DNA of 35,818 nucleotides from NCBI GenBank assembly GCA_022703445.1, contig JAKLDR010000039.1:1-35818 (forward strand). Reading direction: 5' to 3'. Positions 1-7,098 of this stretch are shown piece by piece. The notes below the pieces were generated by a model. That model made no database searches and had not been told where the DNA came from. It was given only the letters and a program-made list of their open reading frames with translations. Numbering within the stretch: the first letter of the stretch is position 1; every line of letters starts with the position of its first letter. Position numbers and translations under genes: made by a program. The stretch is from Planctomycetota bacterium. Lineage in GTDB: Bacteria; Planctomycetota; SZUA-567; JAKLDR01.

Positions 1-128
1 TCCGTTTGTAGAACGCCCAAAGGGTAGTGTCTCATCACTTTTGGGGACCCGCTTAGGGATTGGTGCCCGCGGCGTCCGTTGTACCAGTCCTGGAAGCAAT
101 CGAGCCGGGCCTGCATCTTGCGGGCCAT
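1..128 (-). pseudogene. Transposase (integrase-core) C-terminal remnant, cut by the window edge
   Basis: Read on the minus strand, an open frame of about 42 codons gives a peptide of the pattern L-x3-F-x-x-WYN-x-x-R-x-HQSL-x-G-x-P (key part LDCFQDWYNGRRGHQSL). This is the familiar C-terminal end of rve/DDE integrase-core transposases such as the IS481 and IS3 groups. Upstream in the same frame there are stop codons within 15 bases. The best continuation is in another frame, so the catalytic part is either lost or frameshifted. The frame runs off the left edge. I infer a decayed insertion sequence next to the element, not an active transposase. No terminal inverted repeat was identified. Confidence 0.5.
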
Positions 129-572
129 GACGCTGCGTCATAGTAGACGCGGCGCCTTTCCTCTTCACGATGACGTTCATCGGCAATCCGGTTAGGCGTT
201 CATTTCGCGGGCACCACACGACCTATCCATGGCGTATCCAGTGGCCTCTACAAAGATGCCACAGCATACCACGGCATCCGGTGTTGCCGCGGCGCAATAG
301 CTCGGCCATCGGCATCTCTGCAAGCATCCACACTTTCTGTTAGAGCGCCAGCGCGTCCTCCGAATGGTCCCGGCCCCCCGGTCTTCCGGGGTACCGCCAA
401 GAGTACGAAATGGCCAAATGTGGAGACGCAAGCGGCGCATTATGCGCAGATGTGAACATGCGGATTCTCCCCGATTACCGGCGAATTGCCTTGATTACTG
501 CCCGAAGACATGGCACTGTGTGTGTAGAAGGCAATACCAAGAGAGCATTGGGCGCCGGAGGAGAAGCAGACC
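129..572. other. Stretch with no supported gene
   Basis: Short open frames exist on both strands, but none has a ribosome binding site, a coding-like composition or a recognisable motif. The part near 129-190 may still belong to the decayed transposase. The last 30 bases carry a GGAGGAG ribosome binding site that serves the gene starting at 573. Confidence 0.4.
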
Positions 573-821
573 ATGGCTACCAACGACAAGAAGACCGCGG
601 CGCAGACCTACGAGGAACGGGCGCAGGACATCGGCGCCCTGCTGGGCTGGCTCCAGGACGAGCTGGAGGTCCACGAGGATAAGGCCAAGGCCGCCCCGGC
701 AGACTGGGCTCTGGTCGGGGACCTGGCCGAGGTGCGGATGCGCCTGGTCGACGCCCTGACCTTCCTCTCCGGCAACGACGAAAGGGCCATCGCCGAGGCG
801 CTGGCCGACCTCCGGAACTGA
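573..821 (+). CDS. Small acidic protein of unknown function (82 aa)
   Basis: I do not recognise the family. The product is a short, acidic, Ala/Leu/Glu-rich and mostly helical protein. It reads as two or three amphipathic helices with a WLQDELEVHEDKAK stretch around residues 28-41. The start is supported by a GGAGGAG ribosome binding site about 9 bases upstream. The same spacing and a similar 'AGACC-ATG' context recur at the gene starting at 1223. It is the first of five small plus-strand genes that are closely packed and share GC-rich codon use, so an early-phage or plasmid accessory operon is likely. Function cannot be inferred. Confidence 0.6.
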   Translation: MATNDKKTAAQTYEERAQDIGALLGWLQDELEVHEDKAKAAPADWALVGDLAEVRMRLVDALTFLSGNDERAIAEALADLRN

Positions 822-833
822 AAGGCGCAACCC

Positions 834-1210
834 ATGAAGACCACCACCAATCAACAGGCCATGCCCCGCTTCATCCACCTGAAGGGGCCTGGTACGCCGA
901 CGCCAACCTCCCGCACCTTCGGAAGGAGGGCATCGTCGACCAGGTAACCTTCGGGCTCTACCACGCCGACGGCGGCTGCTCCGGCGAGATGTGCATGAGC
1001 TGGCATTGGCTCATCGGCAACGAGGACGGCGTCGCCCGGCTGGAAGCCTTCAGCGACAGCTTCGCGGCCCTCGGCCGGCCGGAATTCAAGCGGCTGCTCA
1101 GCCGGCTGGCCCGGCTGCCCAAGGACGCCGCGAACCAGATGGCCCCGACCAGCTTCTGCGCGCTCCTGGTGGAGTGCGGCTTCGAAGACACCACCCCGAC
1201 CAAGCGGTGA
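834..1210 (+). pseudogene. Unknown protein gene with a single-base frameshift in a G run
   Basis: The ATG at 834 (AAAGG ribosome binding site) opens a frame that stops after 35 codons at a TAA near 940. A second frame without a stop covers the rest, to the TGA at 1208-1210. Its first internal ATG is only at 989, but coding-like sequence (WYADANLPHLRKEGIVDQV) extends back to about 887. The two frames join cleanly at GGGG (884-887): one more G would give a continuous protein of about 125 residues. The C-terminal part carries CxGEMCMSWHW near the junction and a leucine-rich helical tail. I cannot name the family. Alternatives are a sequencing error in the homopolymer or a programmed -1 frameshift. 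Confidence 0.5.
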
Positions 1211-1222
1211 AGGAGACAGACC

Positions 1223-1753
1223 ATGAAGCAGCGCAACGCCGAACACCAGACTGCGACGGAGGCCGCCGGCAAGGCGGCCTCCGCACCCGGCCGGGTGACC
1301 ATCCTGCTCCAAGGCCGGCGCGTCGAGGTCGCCAAGGCCGACGCCGACCGGATGGCCGAGGCCGGCATCCCCTTCGCCTACCTCTGCAAGAAGGGCGGTC
1401 TGACCATAACGGTGCCGGTGAACGACGACCAGAGCGAGCTCGCCGAGGTCGCCGACGAGCTGCTCCTGGCCGCCTACGGCGCGGCGAACCAACTGGCCGA
1501 CGGCAACCGCTACCGTGCCCAGTGCGTAGCCGCCTGCGAGAAGGTCAAGGCCACCCTCAACCGCCGCGACGCGGCTGAGCGCGCCAAGGGCGAGCCGATG
1601 GCCGGCGTCGAGGCGCAGCCGCTCCACGGGCGCGGCACCTGCAGCCTCCACGCCAAGCATGCGAACGTGCACCTCTGGCGTATCACCTGGGGTGACGGCG
1701 TGACTATGGACCTCTGCACCGCCTGCATGGCCTCGCTGGTCTTTGAGGAGTAA
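1223..1753 (+). CDS. Unknown protein with a C-terminal Cys/His zinc-binding-like motif (176 aa)
   Basis: The start follows a clear AAGGAG site 7-8 bases upstream. The N-terminal half (residues about 20-65) reads as a compact alpha/beta segment. Near the C-terminus is C-x2-H-x2-H followed about 25 residues later by CTAC, which would make a C/H...CxxC metal site. The middle is helical. I do not recognise the family and assign no function. The gene lies 12 bases after the frameshifted gene and its stop is 3 bases before the next start, so it is almost certainly co-transcribed with both. Confidence 0.6.
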   Translation: MKQRNAEHQTATEAAGKAASAPGRVTILLQGRRVEVAKADADRMAEAGIPFAYLCKKGGLTITVPVNDDQSELAEVADELLLAAYGAANQLADGNRYRAQCVAACEKVKATLNRRDAAERAKGEPMAGVEAQPLHGRGTCSLHAKHANVHLWRITWGDGVTMDLCTACMASLVFEE

Positions 1754-1756
1754 CCG

Positions 1757-2056
1757 ATGGAACTGCGCGAATTCACCCGCCACGATTTCGATGCTTTCGG
1801 AGGCGTGGAGGTTTGGCCCGGCGACGGCGGAAGGCCGCTCCTCGCCGAGGGCACCTTCGCCGACGGCATGGGCTGGGTGCTGGTCCTGGACTGCCAGGGT
1901 GCCTGCCTGGTGTGCGACGACGCCCAGGCCGGAAATGGCGGCTACGCCATCGCCCAACCGTTCCGTTCGCCGGCAGAGGCGCGCGCCTTCGCGGCCACCC
2001 TGGGCGAGCCCAAGACCCGCGGCGAGTTCCTCCTGGCCGGCTTCACGCCGGTCTAG
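1757..2056 (+). CDS. Small unknown protein (99 aa)
   Basis: The start codon lies 3 bases after the upstream stop, and the GAGGAG of the upstream 3' end serves as its ribosome binding site, so translation is probably coupled. The protein is a small alpha/beta chain with a tryptophan/glycine-rich middle, a CxGACLVC cluster near residues 46-53 and an FRSPAEARAF helix near residues 69-78. The two close cysteines might bind metal, but no full motif is present. No family is recognised. Codon use and context match the neighbouring early genes. Confidence 0.55.
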   Translation: MELREFTRHDFDAFGGVEVWPGDGGRPLLAEGTFADGMGWVLVLDCQGACLVCDDAQAGNGGYAIAQPFRSPAEARAFAATLGEPKTRGEFLLAGFTPV

Positions 2057-2116
2057 GAATCCACACGGATTGAACCGCGGCCTGTCGCCGCGGATGGAAG
2101 CGAAAGGAGAAGTACC

Positions 2117-2440
2117 ATGTCGAGCAGCAAGAAGACCACCACCAAGACCAAGGCCCAGAGCAAGAAGGCCGAACCCAAGGCAGAGGCCGCGCCCGCTAAG
2201 CCGGCCGGCGACGGCAAGATGTCGGGGCTGGACGCAGCGGCCAAGGTGCTCGCCGAGGCTGGCCAGCCGCTCAATTGTAAGGCCCTTGTAGAACGCATGC
2301 TCGCAGCCGGCTGGTGGCAGACTTCGGGGAAGACGCCCCAGGCCACAATCTACGCCGCCATGACGCGCGAGGAGAAACTCCGGGGCAAGGAGAGCCGGTT
2401 CCGGCGGGTGGGGCGAGGGATGTTCGAGTTGGCCAAGTAG
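2117..2440 (+). CDS. HARE-HTH winged-helix domain protein (107 aa)
   Basis: The first 35 residues are a low-complexity Lys/Ala/Ser linker (SSSKKTTTKTKAQSKK), likely disordered and nucleic-acid-binding. Residues about 37-105 match the HARE-HTH pattern (HB1, ASXL, restriction endonuclease HTH): LDAAAKVLAEAGQPLNCKAL, then the WWQTSGKTPQATI segment, then a basic wing with RFRRVGRGMFEL. In the known family this winged helix joins DNA-associated enzymes and chromatin proteins to DNA and can stand alone in phages. The start has a strong AAAGGAG site. It is the last gene of the first early cluster and is followed by a hairpin. I am confident of the fold; the role (DNA-binding accessory or regulator) is inferred. 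Confidence 0.75.
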   Translation: MSSSKKTTTKTKAQSKKAEPKAEAAPAKPAGDGKMSGLDAAAKVLAEAGQPLNCKALVERMLAAGWWQTSGKTPQATIYAAMTREEKLRGKESRFRRVGRGMFELAK

Positions 2441-2464
2441 CCCGACACGGTCATCCACCGACCG

Positions 2465-2484
2465 CCCCGGCCGCAAGGTCGGGG
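2465..2484 (+). terminator. GC-rich hairpin with GCAA loop after the HARE-HTH gene
   Basis: CCCCGGCC at 2465-2472 pairs with GGTCGGGG at 2477-2484 (one G-T pair) around a GCAA tetraloop. GACAC and GTGTC outside it could extend the stem. It begins 25 bases after the stop of the HARE-HTH gene. There is no T tract, so it may slow transcription or stabilise the 3' end and not act as a classic intrinsic terminator. Confidence 0.45.
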
Positions 2485-2640
2485 TGTGTCAGTTCGGCGT
2501 TCAAACGTGGGAGCTTTTCGTTACGGCAGGCCAGCGGGGGTCATTGGCAAGCCAGATAGGCGGCCAACTTCTTTCACCTTCTTTCACCCCAGTCGTGTGA
2601 ATGCGTCTTCCTGACAGAATTTCTGGGCCACTTTGCCGAG

Positions 2641-2850
2641 TTTCCGTTTATATCTACTAGTATGGGCCTACTACAAAGATGCCGCCATGTGCTCTTCGAC
2701 ACAGATTCCGGCGCTCTGTTCCGGTATTCCGGCCAGCCTTCGCATACTTCCTTGATAGAGGGCACACGGTAGCGAATCGGAGTGATCTCATGACGGAATC
2801 AGCCACTTTCATCCGCCATCTTGCGCGGTTTCCGTTTATATCCCCTAGTA
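2641..2850. repeat. Pair of 22-bp direct repeats, 188 bp apart
   Basis: The 22 bases at 2641-2662 and at 2829-2850 begin with TTTCCGTTTATATC and end with CTAGTA. They differ at two positions. Similarity fades on both sides, although a purine-rich AGATG follows both copies. They sit in non-coding DNA upstream of the replication gene. They could be binding sites for an element-encoded protein or a relic of a duplication; nothing here proves either. Confidence 0.5.
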
Positions 2851-3070
2851 GGAGCACCACAGAGATGAGGTTGCGACTGCACAGCGGATTCCACTAATCT
2901 CCGACGGCATTCTGGCGGCGGACGGGTCTGTACCCCAGTAGGGGGGCAGCTTTGGGGAGTGTTGTCACTGGGCGGCAGAATCTGCCAACCGGAGTACCGA
3001 CCACGTCCGGGTCTGGGCTCTAAGGGAGACGCCAAGGAAATCCGGCGCATTCCGCCGAGGAGGTAACGCA

Positions 3071-3271
3071 ATGGGTTGCACGGAGATGCGTAAGAGTGGT
3101 TACGTTCGCCAGATGGGGACATCCCGACTAACGCTTCCTGCTTCCAGCAGACCAGTGTCAACGATATGGGATGATATGGGCCGGGCAGGAGAAAGCCGGG
3201 CCCGGCTGGGAATGCGCATAAATCCGGCCAATCTTTTGCAATCGATCCTCGGCCGGCAAACAACTCTGTAG
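3071..3271 (+). CDS. Possible small protein (66 aa), unknown
   Basis: The only support is position and translation signal: GAGGAGG lies 7 bases before the ATG. The product is basic, rich in Ser/Arg, and has no recognisable motif, membrane segment or repeat. It sits between the repeat-bearing non-coding stretch and the small genes preceding the replication protein. It could be a leader peptide or a chance open frame. Confidence 0.3.
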   Translation: MGCTEMRKSGYVRQMGTSRLTLPASSRPVSTIWDDMGRAGESRARLGMRINPANLLQSILGRQTTL

Positions 3272-3333
3272 AGGGACTCTGCGGAGCCACAGCGGATGTG
3301 GGCGAAAAACGGGCTGTTTGGAGGAATCCGTTC

Positions 3334-3459
3334 ATGTCGAGCCACTGGCCAGGTAATGATGATAACAAGGATGCGGCAAAGCGGGGAGGTGTTTGCCGGT
3401 GGGGTCGCAACTGCACGCGCAGCGCGGCGCGATGGAGAAAGGCGGTGGTCATGGCGTAG
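3334..3459 (+). CDS. Possible small basic protein (41 aa), unknown
   Basis: The ATG at 3334 follows GGAGG by 9 bases and opens a 41-codon frame. The peptide starts MSSHWPGNDDNKD and ends in an Arg-rich tail with CRWGRNC in the middle. The two cysteines and basic residues suggest nucleic-acid contact, but no family is recognised. The next start (GTG at 3518) is about 60 bases on, so the two may be co-translated. It is too short for more than a tentative call. Confidence 0.35.
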   Translation: MSSHWPGNDDNKDAAKRGGVCRWGRNCTRSAARWRKAVVMA

Positions 3460-3517
3460 CCGGAGGCAGACAGGCGAGCGATGGGCTAACGGGGATGGGG
3501 AATGGCGGAGGTGGCCG

Positions 3518-3853
3518 GTGAAGAAGAGCGACAACACAGCAGTGACAACGGTGATGGGCGGGCCTGGCATGGTGATCGGCTGTCCGATTTGCTGCGGAGA
3601 TGCGGTGCGGCCGGTGCGGTTGCGGTGCAACCCGGCGGGTTCGATGGCGGCGGAGGTGGCCATCGATGCTGATGGTGTTCATGTGGACAAGACCGCGAAC
3701 CTATGCAAGGGTGGGGGGATGGTCACACTCGATCTGCGCTGCGCGAATGGGCACACCTTCATGTGGGCATTTGCGCTGACGCATGGGCGGACCATTCTTG
3801 CGACGGTGACGGACCCTCCGAGGTGTCCTGAGAAGGCGATCTGGGCGAACTGA
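3518..3853 (+). CDS. Small Cys-rich, zinc-ribbon-like protein (111 aa)
   Basis: I chose GTG 3518 because GGAGG ends 6 bases before it. The longer upstream frame from 3296 is Arg/Trp-rich, lacks coding character and overlaps the possible small gene at 3334. From GTG the protein has CPICCGD near its N-terminus, then LRC, NLC and LRCANGH further on, which together could form a zinc ribbon (CxxC...CxxGH). The C-terminal third is a beta-rich segment ending PPRCPEKAIWAN. It lies 34 bases before the primase-helicase gene, on the same strand. Many replication modules carry a small zinc protein in this position, but a specific role is not shown. Confidence 0.5.
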   Translation: MKKSDNTAVTTVMGGPGMVIGCPICCGDAVRPVRLRCNPAGSMAAEVAIDADGVHVDKTANLCKGGGMVTLDLRCANGHTFMWAFALTHGRTILATVTDPPRCPEKAIWAN

Positions 3854-3887
3854 AAGCATAGGCCCATTTGCCACGGAGGGGCAGCAC

Positions 3888-6125
3888 ATGGTGGCGATCA
3901 CATACTCCGAGGTAAAGGCAAGCCTGCTTGATGCAGCGCAGTGGTATCTCCAGCAGGGCTGGATGCCGGTTTACGTGAAGCCAGGCACCAAGGCGCCCCT
4001 GGAAAGGGGCTGGGAGAAGCTGCGGCTCACGGAAGCCGACCTGCCGGCGCACTTCGACCGGCCTGGCAACATTGGGATCATCCTGGGCGAGGCCAGTGGC
4101 GGGCTTGTGGATGCCGATCTGGACTGCCCGGAGGCGATAGCGCTAGCCGACCAGTATCTGCCGACCACGGCGACGGAAACTGGCCGGCCTGGCGCACCGC
4201 GTTCGCACCGTTGGTACAACTCCGATGTTCCGGGGACGAAGCAGTTCCGGGATCCCAAGACCGGAGACATGATCGTTGAGTTGAGAAGCACTGGCGGCCA
4301 GACGCTGGTGGGGCCGAGCATCCATCCGGACACGGGGGAGCCATACGACTACCTCAATGGCGAACCGGAGCGCGTGCCTGGGCCCATGCTTCTGGCCTGT
4401 GTTGAGGCGCTCTACCATGCGGTCTTGAGGCAACGCTATGGGGATGAGTTCAAGGGCAAGGCATCAGCGCCGCCGCGGGCGACGACTGCGCCCGCCTGCG
4501 AACAGCCGGCCGCTGAGGTCGAGAGGCGCGCCATTGCCTATCTGGCCAAGATGTCGCCCGCGATCAGCGGCCAGGGGGGGCATAACGCGACCTATGCGGC
4601 GGCCACGGTGCTGGTGCATGGCTTTGGGCTGCCGCCGGACCGTGCGTTAGCGCTGCTTCTCGAGCGCTACAACCCGCGCTGCCAGCCGCCATGGACCGAG
4701 AAAGAGTTGGCCCACAAGGTCGAGGATGCGGCCAAGAAGCTGCATGAGAAGCCCTACGGCTGGCTGCGGGATCTGACCGCGAACAGCGAGGTAGACCTGA
4801 GCAAGATGATAGCCAAGTATGGTTGGCAGGAAGTTTCTGCGCCCACGCATGGCGAGACGTCTCCAGAGTGGCGGGGTGATCCCGCTACTGGGCCCGATGA
4901 GAACGCCGCAGGGGCTATTGCCGAGCCCAGCATCTTCGGCTGCCCGGCTCCCAAGTACTTGGGAGACCTGATCACGTCGTGTCCGGACCTGCGGCCTGCG
5001 GTCATACAGGGCCTGCTACGCATTGGCGAGACGATGAACGTGATCTCGGCCCCCAAGGTGGGCAAGTCTTGGCTGGCCAACGACCTGGCGCTGGCGGTGG
5101 CCACCGGGCGGCCGTGGCTGGGCTTCGAATGCGTGCAGGGCGACGTGCTCATCATCGACAACGAGCTGCACGAGGAGACCCTGGCCAACCGTCTGCCGAA
5201 GGTGGCGGCAGCCCGGAGCATAGGGCTGGAGGAGGTGGCGCAGCGCATCATGGTGCTGAGCCTGCGAGGCGCGCTGCTCGATCTCGAGCAGATTGAGCCC
5301 TACTTCCGGCGCTTCAGTCCAGGGCAGTTCAAGCTGATCATTCTCGACGCCTTCCATCGCTTCCTCCCCGCCGGGGTCGACGAGAACGACAATGGGGCCA
5401 TAGCGCGGCTCTTCAACATCATTGACCGGCTGGCACAGCAGCTCAAGTGCGCCTTCGTACTGATCCATCACACTTCCAAGGGCAATCAGTCCTCCAAGGA
5501 CGTGACCGATGTGGGCGCTGGGGCCGGTTCGCAGTCCCGGGCCACGGATGCGCATGTGGTCCTGCGCCATCACGAGGAGACGGGCTCGCTGGTGCTGGAG
5601 GCCAAGGTGCGCTCCTGGCCGCCGGTGGAGCCGCGCTGCCTGACATGGCAGCATCCGGTGTGGATGCCGGCCATGCATCTGGACCCCACAGCGCTCTATC
5701 ATCCGGAAAGGAAGCGCCGTCCGACCCGGGAGTCTGAGCCGGATGTGCCGGACCTGACGCTGCCGGAGATGTCCCTGCAGGAGTTCGTTCAGAAGTACGC
5801 CGGCGAGGCGCCCAGGCCGAAGTACGCGATCATCGCTGCCGCCAATTCCGACGGGGTCAGCGACCACAAGGCTGGCAGGATGCTTAAGAAGGCCGAGTCC
5901 ACCGACATGCTCTATCGCTGGGTGATGGATAATGGTCGGGTGGGCTATGCCACCGTGGCGCAGGAAGCGCTCAGCCTTGGCAAGGACAACGGAGCCTCCA
6001 CCAAGCGCAAGGAGGTCGAGGACGCGCTCAATCGCACTCCGGGCCTCAGCAACCGTGAGATCGGCAAGCGCTGTGGCGTGGCCTACAGCTATGTCCGGCG
6101 CATTCGCAAGGAGCGCGAATCATGA
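3888..6125 (+). CDS. Bifunctional primase-polymerase / RepA-type (AAA_25) helicase (745 aa)
   Basis: This is the replication protein of the element. Residues about 15-160 are a prim-pol domain: VDADLD with acidic D75/D77, the GRPGAPRSH motif with H107, the acidic E131 in IVELRS, and VGPSIHPDTG. Residues about 205-290 form a helical PriCT-like linker (GGHNATYAAATVLVHGFGLP, then a WTEKEL motif). Residues about 375-600 are a RecA-fold helicase of the RepA/AAA_25 type, with Walker A ISAPKVGKSW near 386-395, Walker B LIILDAFHRF near 483-492 and LIHHTSKG as motif 3. The last 30 residues look like a helix-turn-helix (SNREIGKRCGVAYSYVRRIR). GGAGGGG precedes the ATG. Such fusions are typical of phages, phage satellites and plasmids. 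An iteron-like repeat starts 18 bases after the stop. Confidence 0.88.
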   Translation: MVAITYSEVKASLLDAAQWYLQQGWMPVYVKPGTKAPLERGWEKLRLTEADLPAHFDRPGNIGIILGEASGGLVDADLDCPEAIALADQYLPTTATETGRPGAPRSHRWYNSDVPGTKQFRDPKTGDMIVELRSTGGQTLVGPSIHPDTGEPYDYLNGEPERVPGPMLLACVEALYHAVLRQRYGDEFKGKASAPPRATTAPACEQPAAEVERRAIAYLAKMSPAISGQGGHNATYAAATVLVHGFGLPPDRALALLLERYNPRCQPPWTEKELAHKVEDAAKKLHEKPYGWLRDLTANSEVDLSKMIAKYGWQEVSAPTHGETSPEWRGDPATGPDENAAGAIAEPSIFGCPAPKYLGDLITSCPDLRPAVIQGLLRIGETMNVISAPKVGKSWLANDLALAVATGRPWLGFECVQGDVLIIDNELHEETLANRLPKVAAARSIGLEEVAQRIMVLSLRGALLDLEQIEPYFRRFSPGQFKLIILDAFHRFLPAGVDENDNGAIARLFNIIDRLAQQLKCAFVLIHHTSKGNQSSKDVTDVGAGAGSQSRATDAHVVLRHHEETGSLVLEAKVRSWPPVEPRCLTWQHPVWMPAMHLDPTALYHPERKRRPTRESEPDVPDLTLPEMSLQEFVQKYAGEAPRPKYAIIAAANSDGVSDHKAGRMLKKAESTDMLYRWVMDNGRVGYATVAQEALSLGKDNGASTKRKEVEDALNRTPGLSNREIGKRCGVAYSYVRRIRKERES

Positions 6126-6142
6126 TCTCTGTCCGGCTCGGA

Positions 6143-6244
6143 GGTGAGCACAAGGGTGAGCACTCACAATGTGCAATGGGTGAGCACTGGGCACTAAATT
6201 GGTGGGCACAGAGCTCACCCTTTGTGCTCACCCGAGTGCTCACC
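6143..6244. repeat. Iteron-like GGTGAGCAC repeats in a large inverted array
   Basis: GGTGAGCAC occurs at 6143, 6155 and 6179 (offsets 12 and 24). Its complement GTGCTCACC occurs at 6224 and 6236 (offset 12). The 21 bases at 6143-6163 and 6224-6244 form an inverted repeat matching at 19 of 21 positions, with two-fold symmetry about 6193.5. A weaker copy, GAGCTCACC, lies at 6211. Phased 12-base boxes directly after a replication initiator gene resemble initiator or helicase-loading sites. A transcript hairpin is the alternative. Confidence 0.6.
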
Positions 6245-6335
6245 TATAAGCGCATGCTTTGCAGCGGGTTAGGTGCGAAGTGGGCACTGAGCACTGGGGG
6301 TGGGAAGACAACCCCCCATACCCCCCATATACGCA

Positions 6336-6358
6336 AGGCGCGCCTTGAAGGCGCGCCT
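6336..6358. repeat. Perfect 9-bp-stem hairpin built from two GGCGCGCC palindromes
   Basis: AGGCGCGCC at 6336-6344 and GGCGCGCCT at 6350-6358 pair around TTGAA. CGCA/TGCG outside extends the stem with a small bulge. A third GGCGCGCC lies near 6556. There is no T tract on either side. It may be part of the putative origin or a 3' hairpin. Confidence 0.5.
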
Positions 6359-6446
6359 ATGCGAAGGCCTTCTGGCACGTTCACACAGTGCCCACCCATT
6401 TTGAGCTCACCCCCCTGTAGGCATGGCGGTGGCCCACCGGCTGTAA

Positions 6447-6635
6447 ATGGCGCGTTCCGGGGAAAATCCAATAGGTACTCCGCCGGCCAAAAACGAATCG
6501 ACGCCTCGCGCGAACCTGGAGCTTATAAGCACAGTTTCTTTGGCGCCGGAATTCGAGGGCGCGCCGGACGCAAGTGGCGACAGAACGCCATATGTGCTGG
6601 CGGTCATGCTAAGAAATCGATTGGCGGCGCTTTGA
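6447..6635 (+). CDS. Possible small protein (62 aa), unknown
   Basis: No ribosome binding site is visible, but the amino-acid content is protein-like (PPAKNESTPRANLELI at residues 12-27, ending VLAVMLRNRLAAL). The stop TGA overlaps the ATG of the next small frame as TGATG. It is the first member of a chain of overlapping short frames leading to the helix-turn-helix and RHH genes, which supports real translation. No family is recognised. Confidence 0.35.
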   Translation: MARSGENPIGTPPAKNESTPRANLELISTVSLAPEFEGAPDASGDRTPYVLAVMLRNRLAAL

Positions 6636-6760
6636 TGGCTGCGTGGCCGCCACAGCCCGTATTGGTGGCCGTTCGCCGCCCTGTGGCCAACGTAGCGGCC
6701 TTGGCGCGGTCTGTTTGGGCGGCCTTGGTCAGCCCGGTGATGGCTTGGAGACTTCCATGA
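6635..6760 (+). CDS. Possible small hydrophobic protein (41 aa)
   Basis: The ATG at 6635 overlaps the stop of the previous frame (TGATG), and its stop overlaps the next start (ATGA at 6757-6760). Such overlaps at both ends suggest coupled translation. The peptide is rich in Val/Ala/Trp, with stretches such as PVLVAVRRPVANVAALA, and could associate with the membrane. There is no independent ribosome binding site and no recognisable family. Confidence 0.35.
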   Translation: MAAWPPQPVLVAVRRPVANVAALARSVWAALVSPVMAWRLP

Positions 6761-7098
6761 ACTGGCGCAATGAGCGTGCCGGTAGGCCGTGGCGCTATGA
6801 CCGGGAGATTCTGCTCGGGCTCTACAGCGGCCAGATGCTGCTCGCTGACTCTGGCGACGTGGATGCCGGTGTGCGCTTGGCGTATGCGCTCTGGATAGGG
6901 CACAAGCCCACGCCGGTCGAGGCGGTCCATCTGTCGCGGAACATGGCGTCGCTGGAAAGGCGTGGGCTGGTGGTACGCTTGAGCGGGTGCCGGGTGAGGC
7001 TTACGCCGGCGGGCCTAGCTATGGCCGAGGCGCTGGATCCTTTGCGGGCGATTGCTGTCGAGGAGCTTCTGTCCGGAGGGGCAGGCCATGGCGCTTGA
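6757..7098 (+). CDS. Winged-helix-like small protein (113 aa), unknown
   Basis: The start at ATG 6757 follows a TTGGAGA site and overlaps the preceding stop by 4 bases. The middle of the protein (residues about 45-90) reads as helix-helix-strand: VHLSRNMASLERRGLVVRL, then CRVRLTPAGLAMAEAL. This is the pattern of MarR/PadR-type winged helices, with a LERRGLV recognition turn and an R-L-T-x-x-G wing. It is likely a DNA-binding regulator or accessory protein, but I give no specific family. It overlaps the following RHH gene by 11 bases, so the two are probably made together. Confidence 0.55.
   Translation: MNWRNERAGRPWRYDREILLGLYSGQMLLADSGDVDAGVRLAYALWIGHKPTPVEAVHLSRNMASLERRGLVVRLSGCRVRLTPAGLAMAEALDPLRAIAVEELLSGGAGHGA

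Larger units (their letters stand above)
2441..3070. other. Non-coding stretch with a hairpin and two 22-bp repeats
   Basis: About 630 bases without a convincing gene, set between the HARE-HTH gene and a small open frame at 3071. It holds a GNRA-capped hairpin at 2465-2484 and the direct repeat pair at 2641 and 2829. Base composition is visibly more AT-rich around the repeats than in the flanking genes. The arrangement is compatible with a regulatory, partition or attachment region. Confidence 0.4.
6126..6446. other. Non-coding, repeat-rich region after the replication gene
   Basis: A frame from ATG 6122 stays open through here, but its product is dictated by the repeats (GEH/CTH-type words and poly-Pro/His), so I treat the region as non-coding. 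It contains the iteron-like inverted repeat, two C-runs at about 6310-6328 and a GGCGCGCC hairpin. This is a plausible replication origin. Confidence 0.45.

Noticed and set aside
191..197. GTTAGGC, resembling an integron attC core
   Set aside because: No partner core site or folded attC structure and no integron integrase were found.
851..2476. 541-codon open frame on the minus strand
   Set aside because: It lies opposite four small plus-strand genes with good ribosome binding sites; its product is Gly/Leu/Arg-rich without motifs, typical of a GC-rich shadow frame.
6122..6760. 212-codon frame starting with an ATGA overlap at the primase stop
   Set aside because: Its sequence follows the DNA repeats and C-runs, and the better short frames within it have overlapping starts and stops; only its last 41 codons are kept as a possible small gene.
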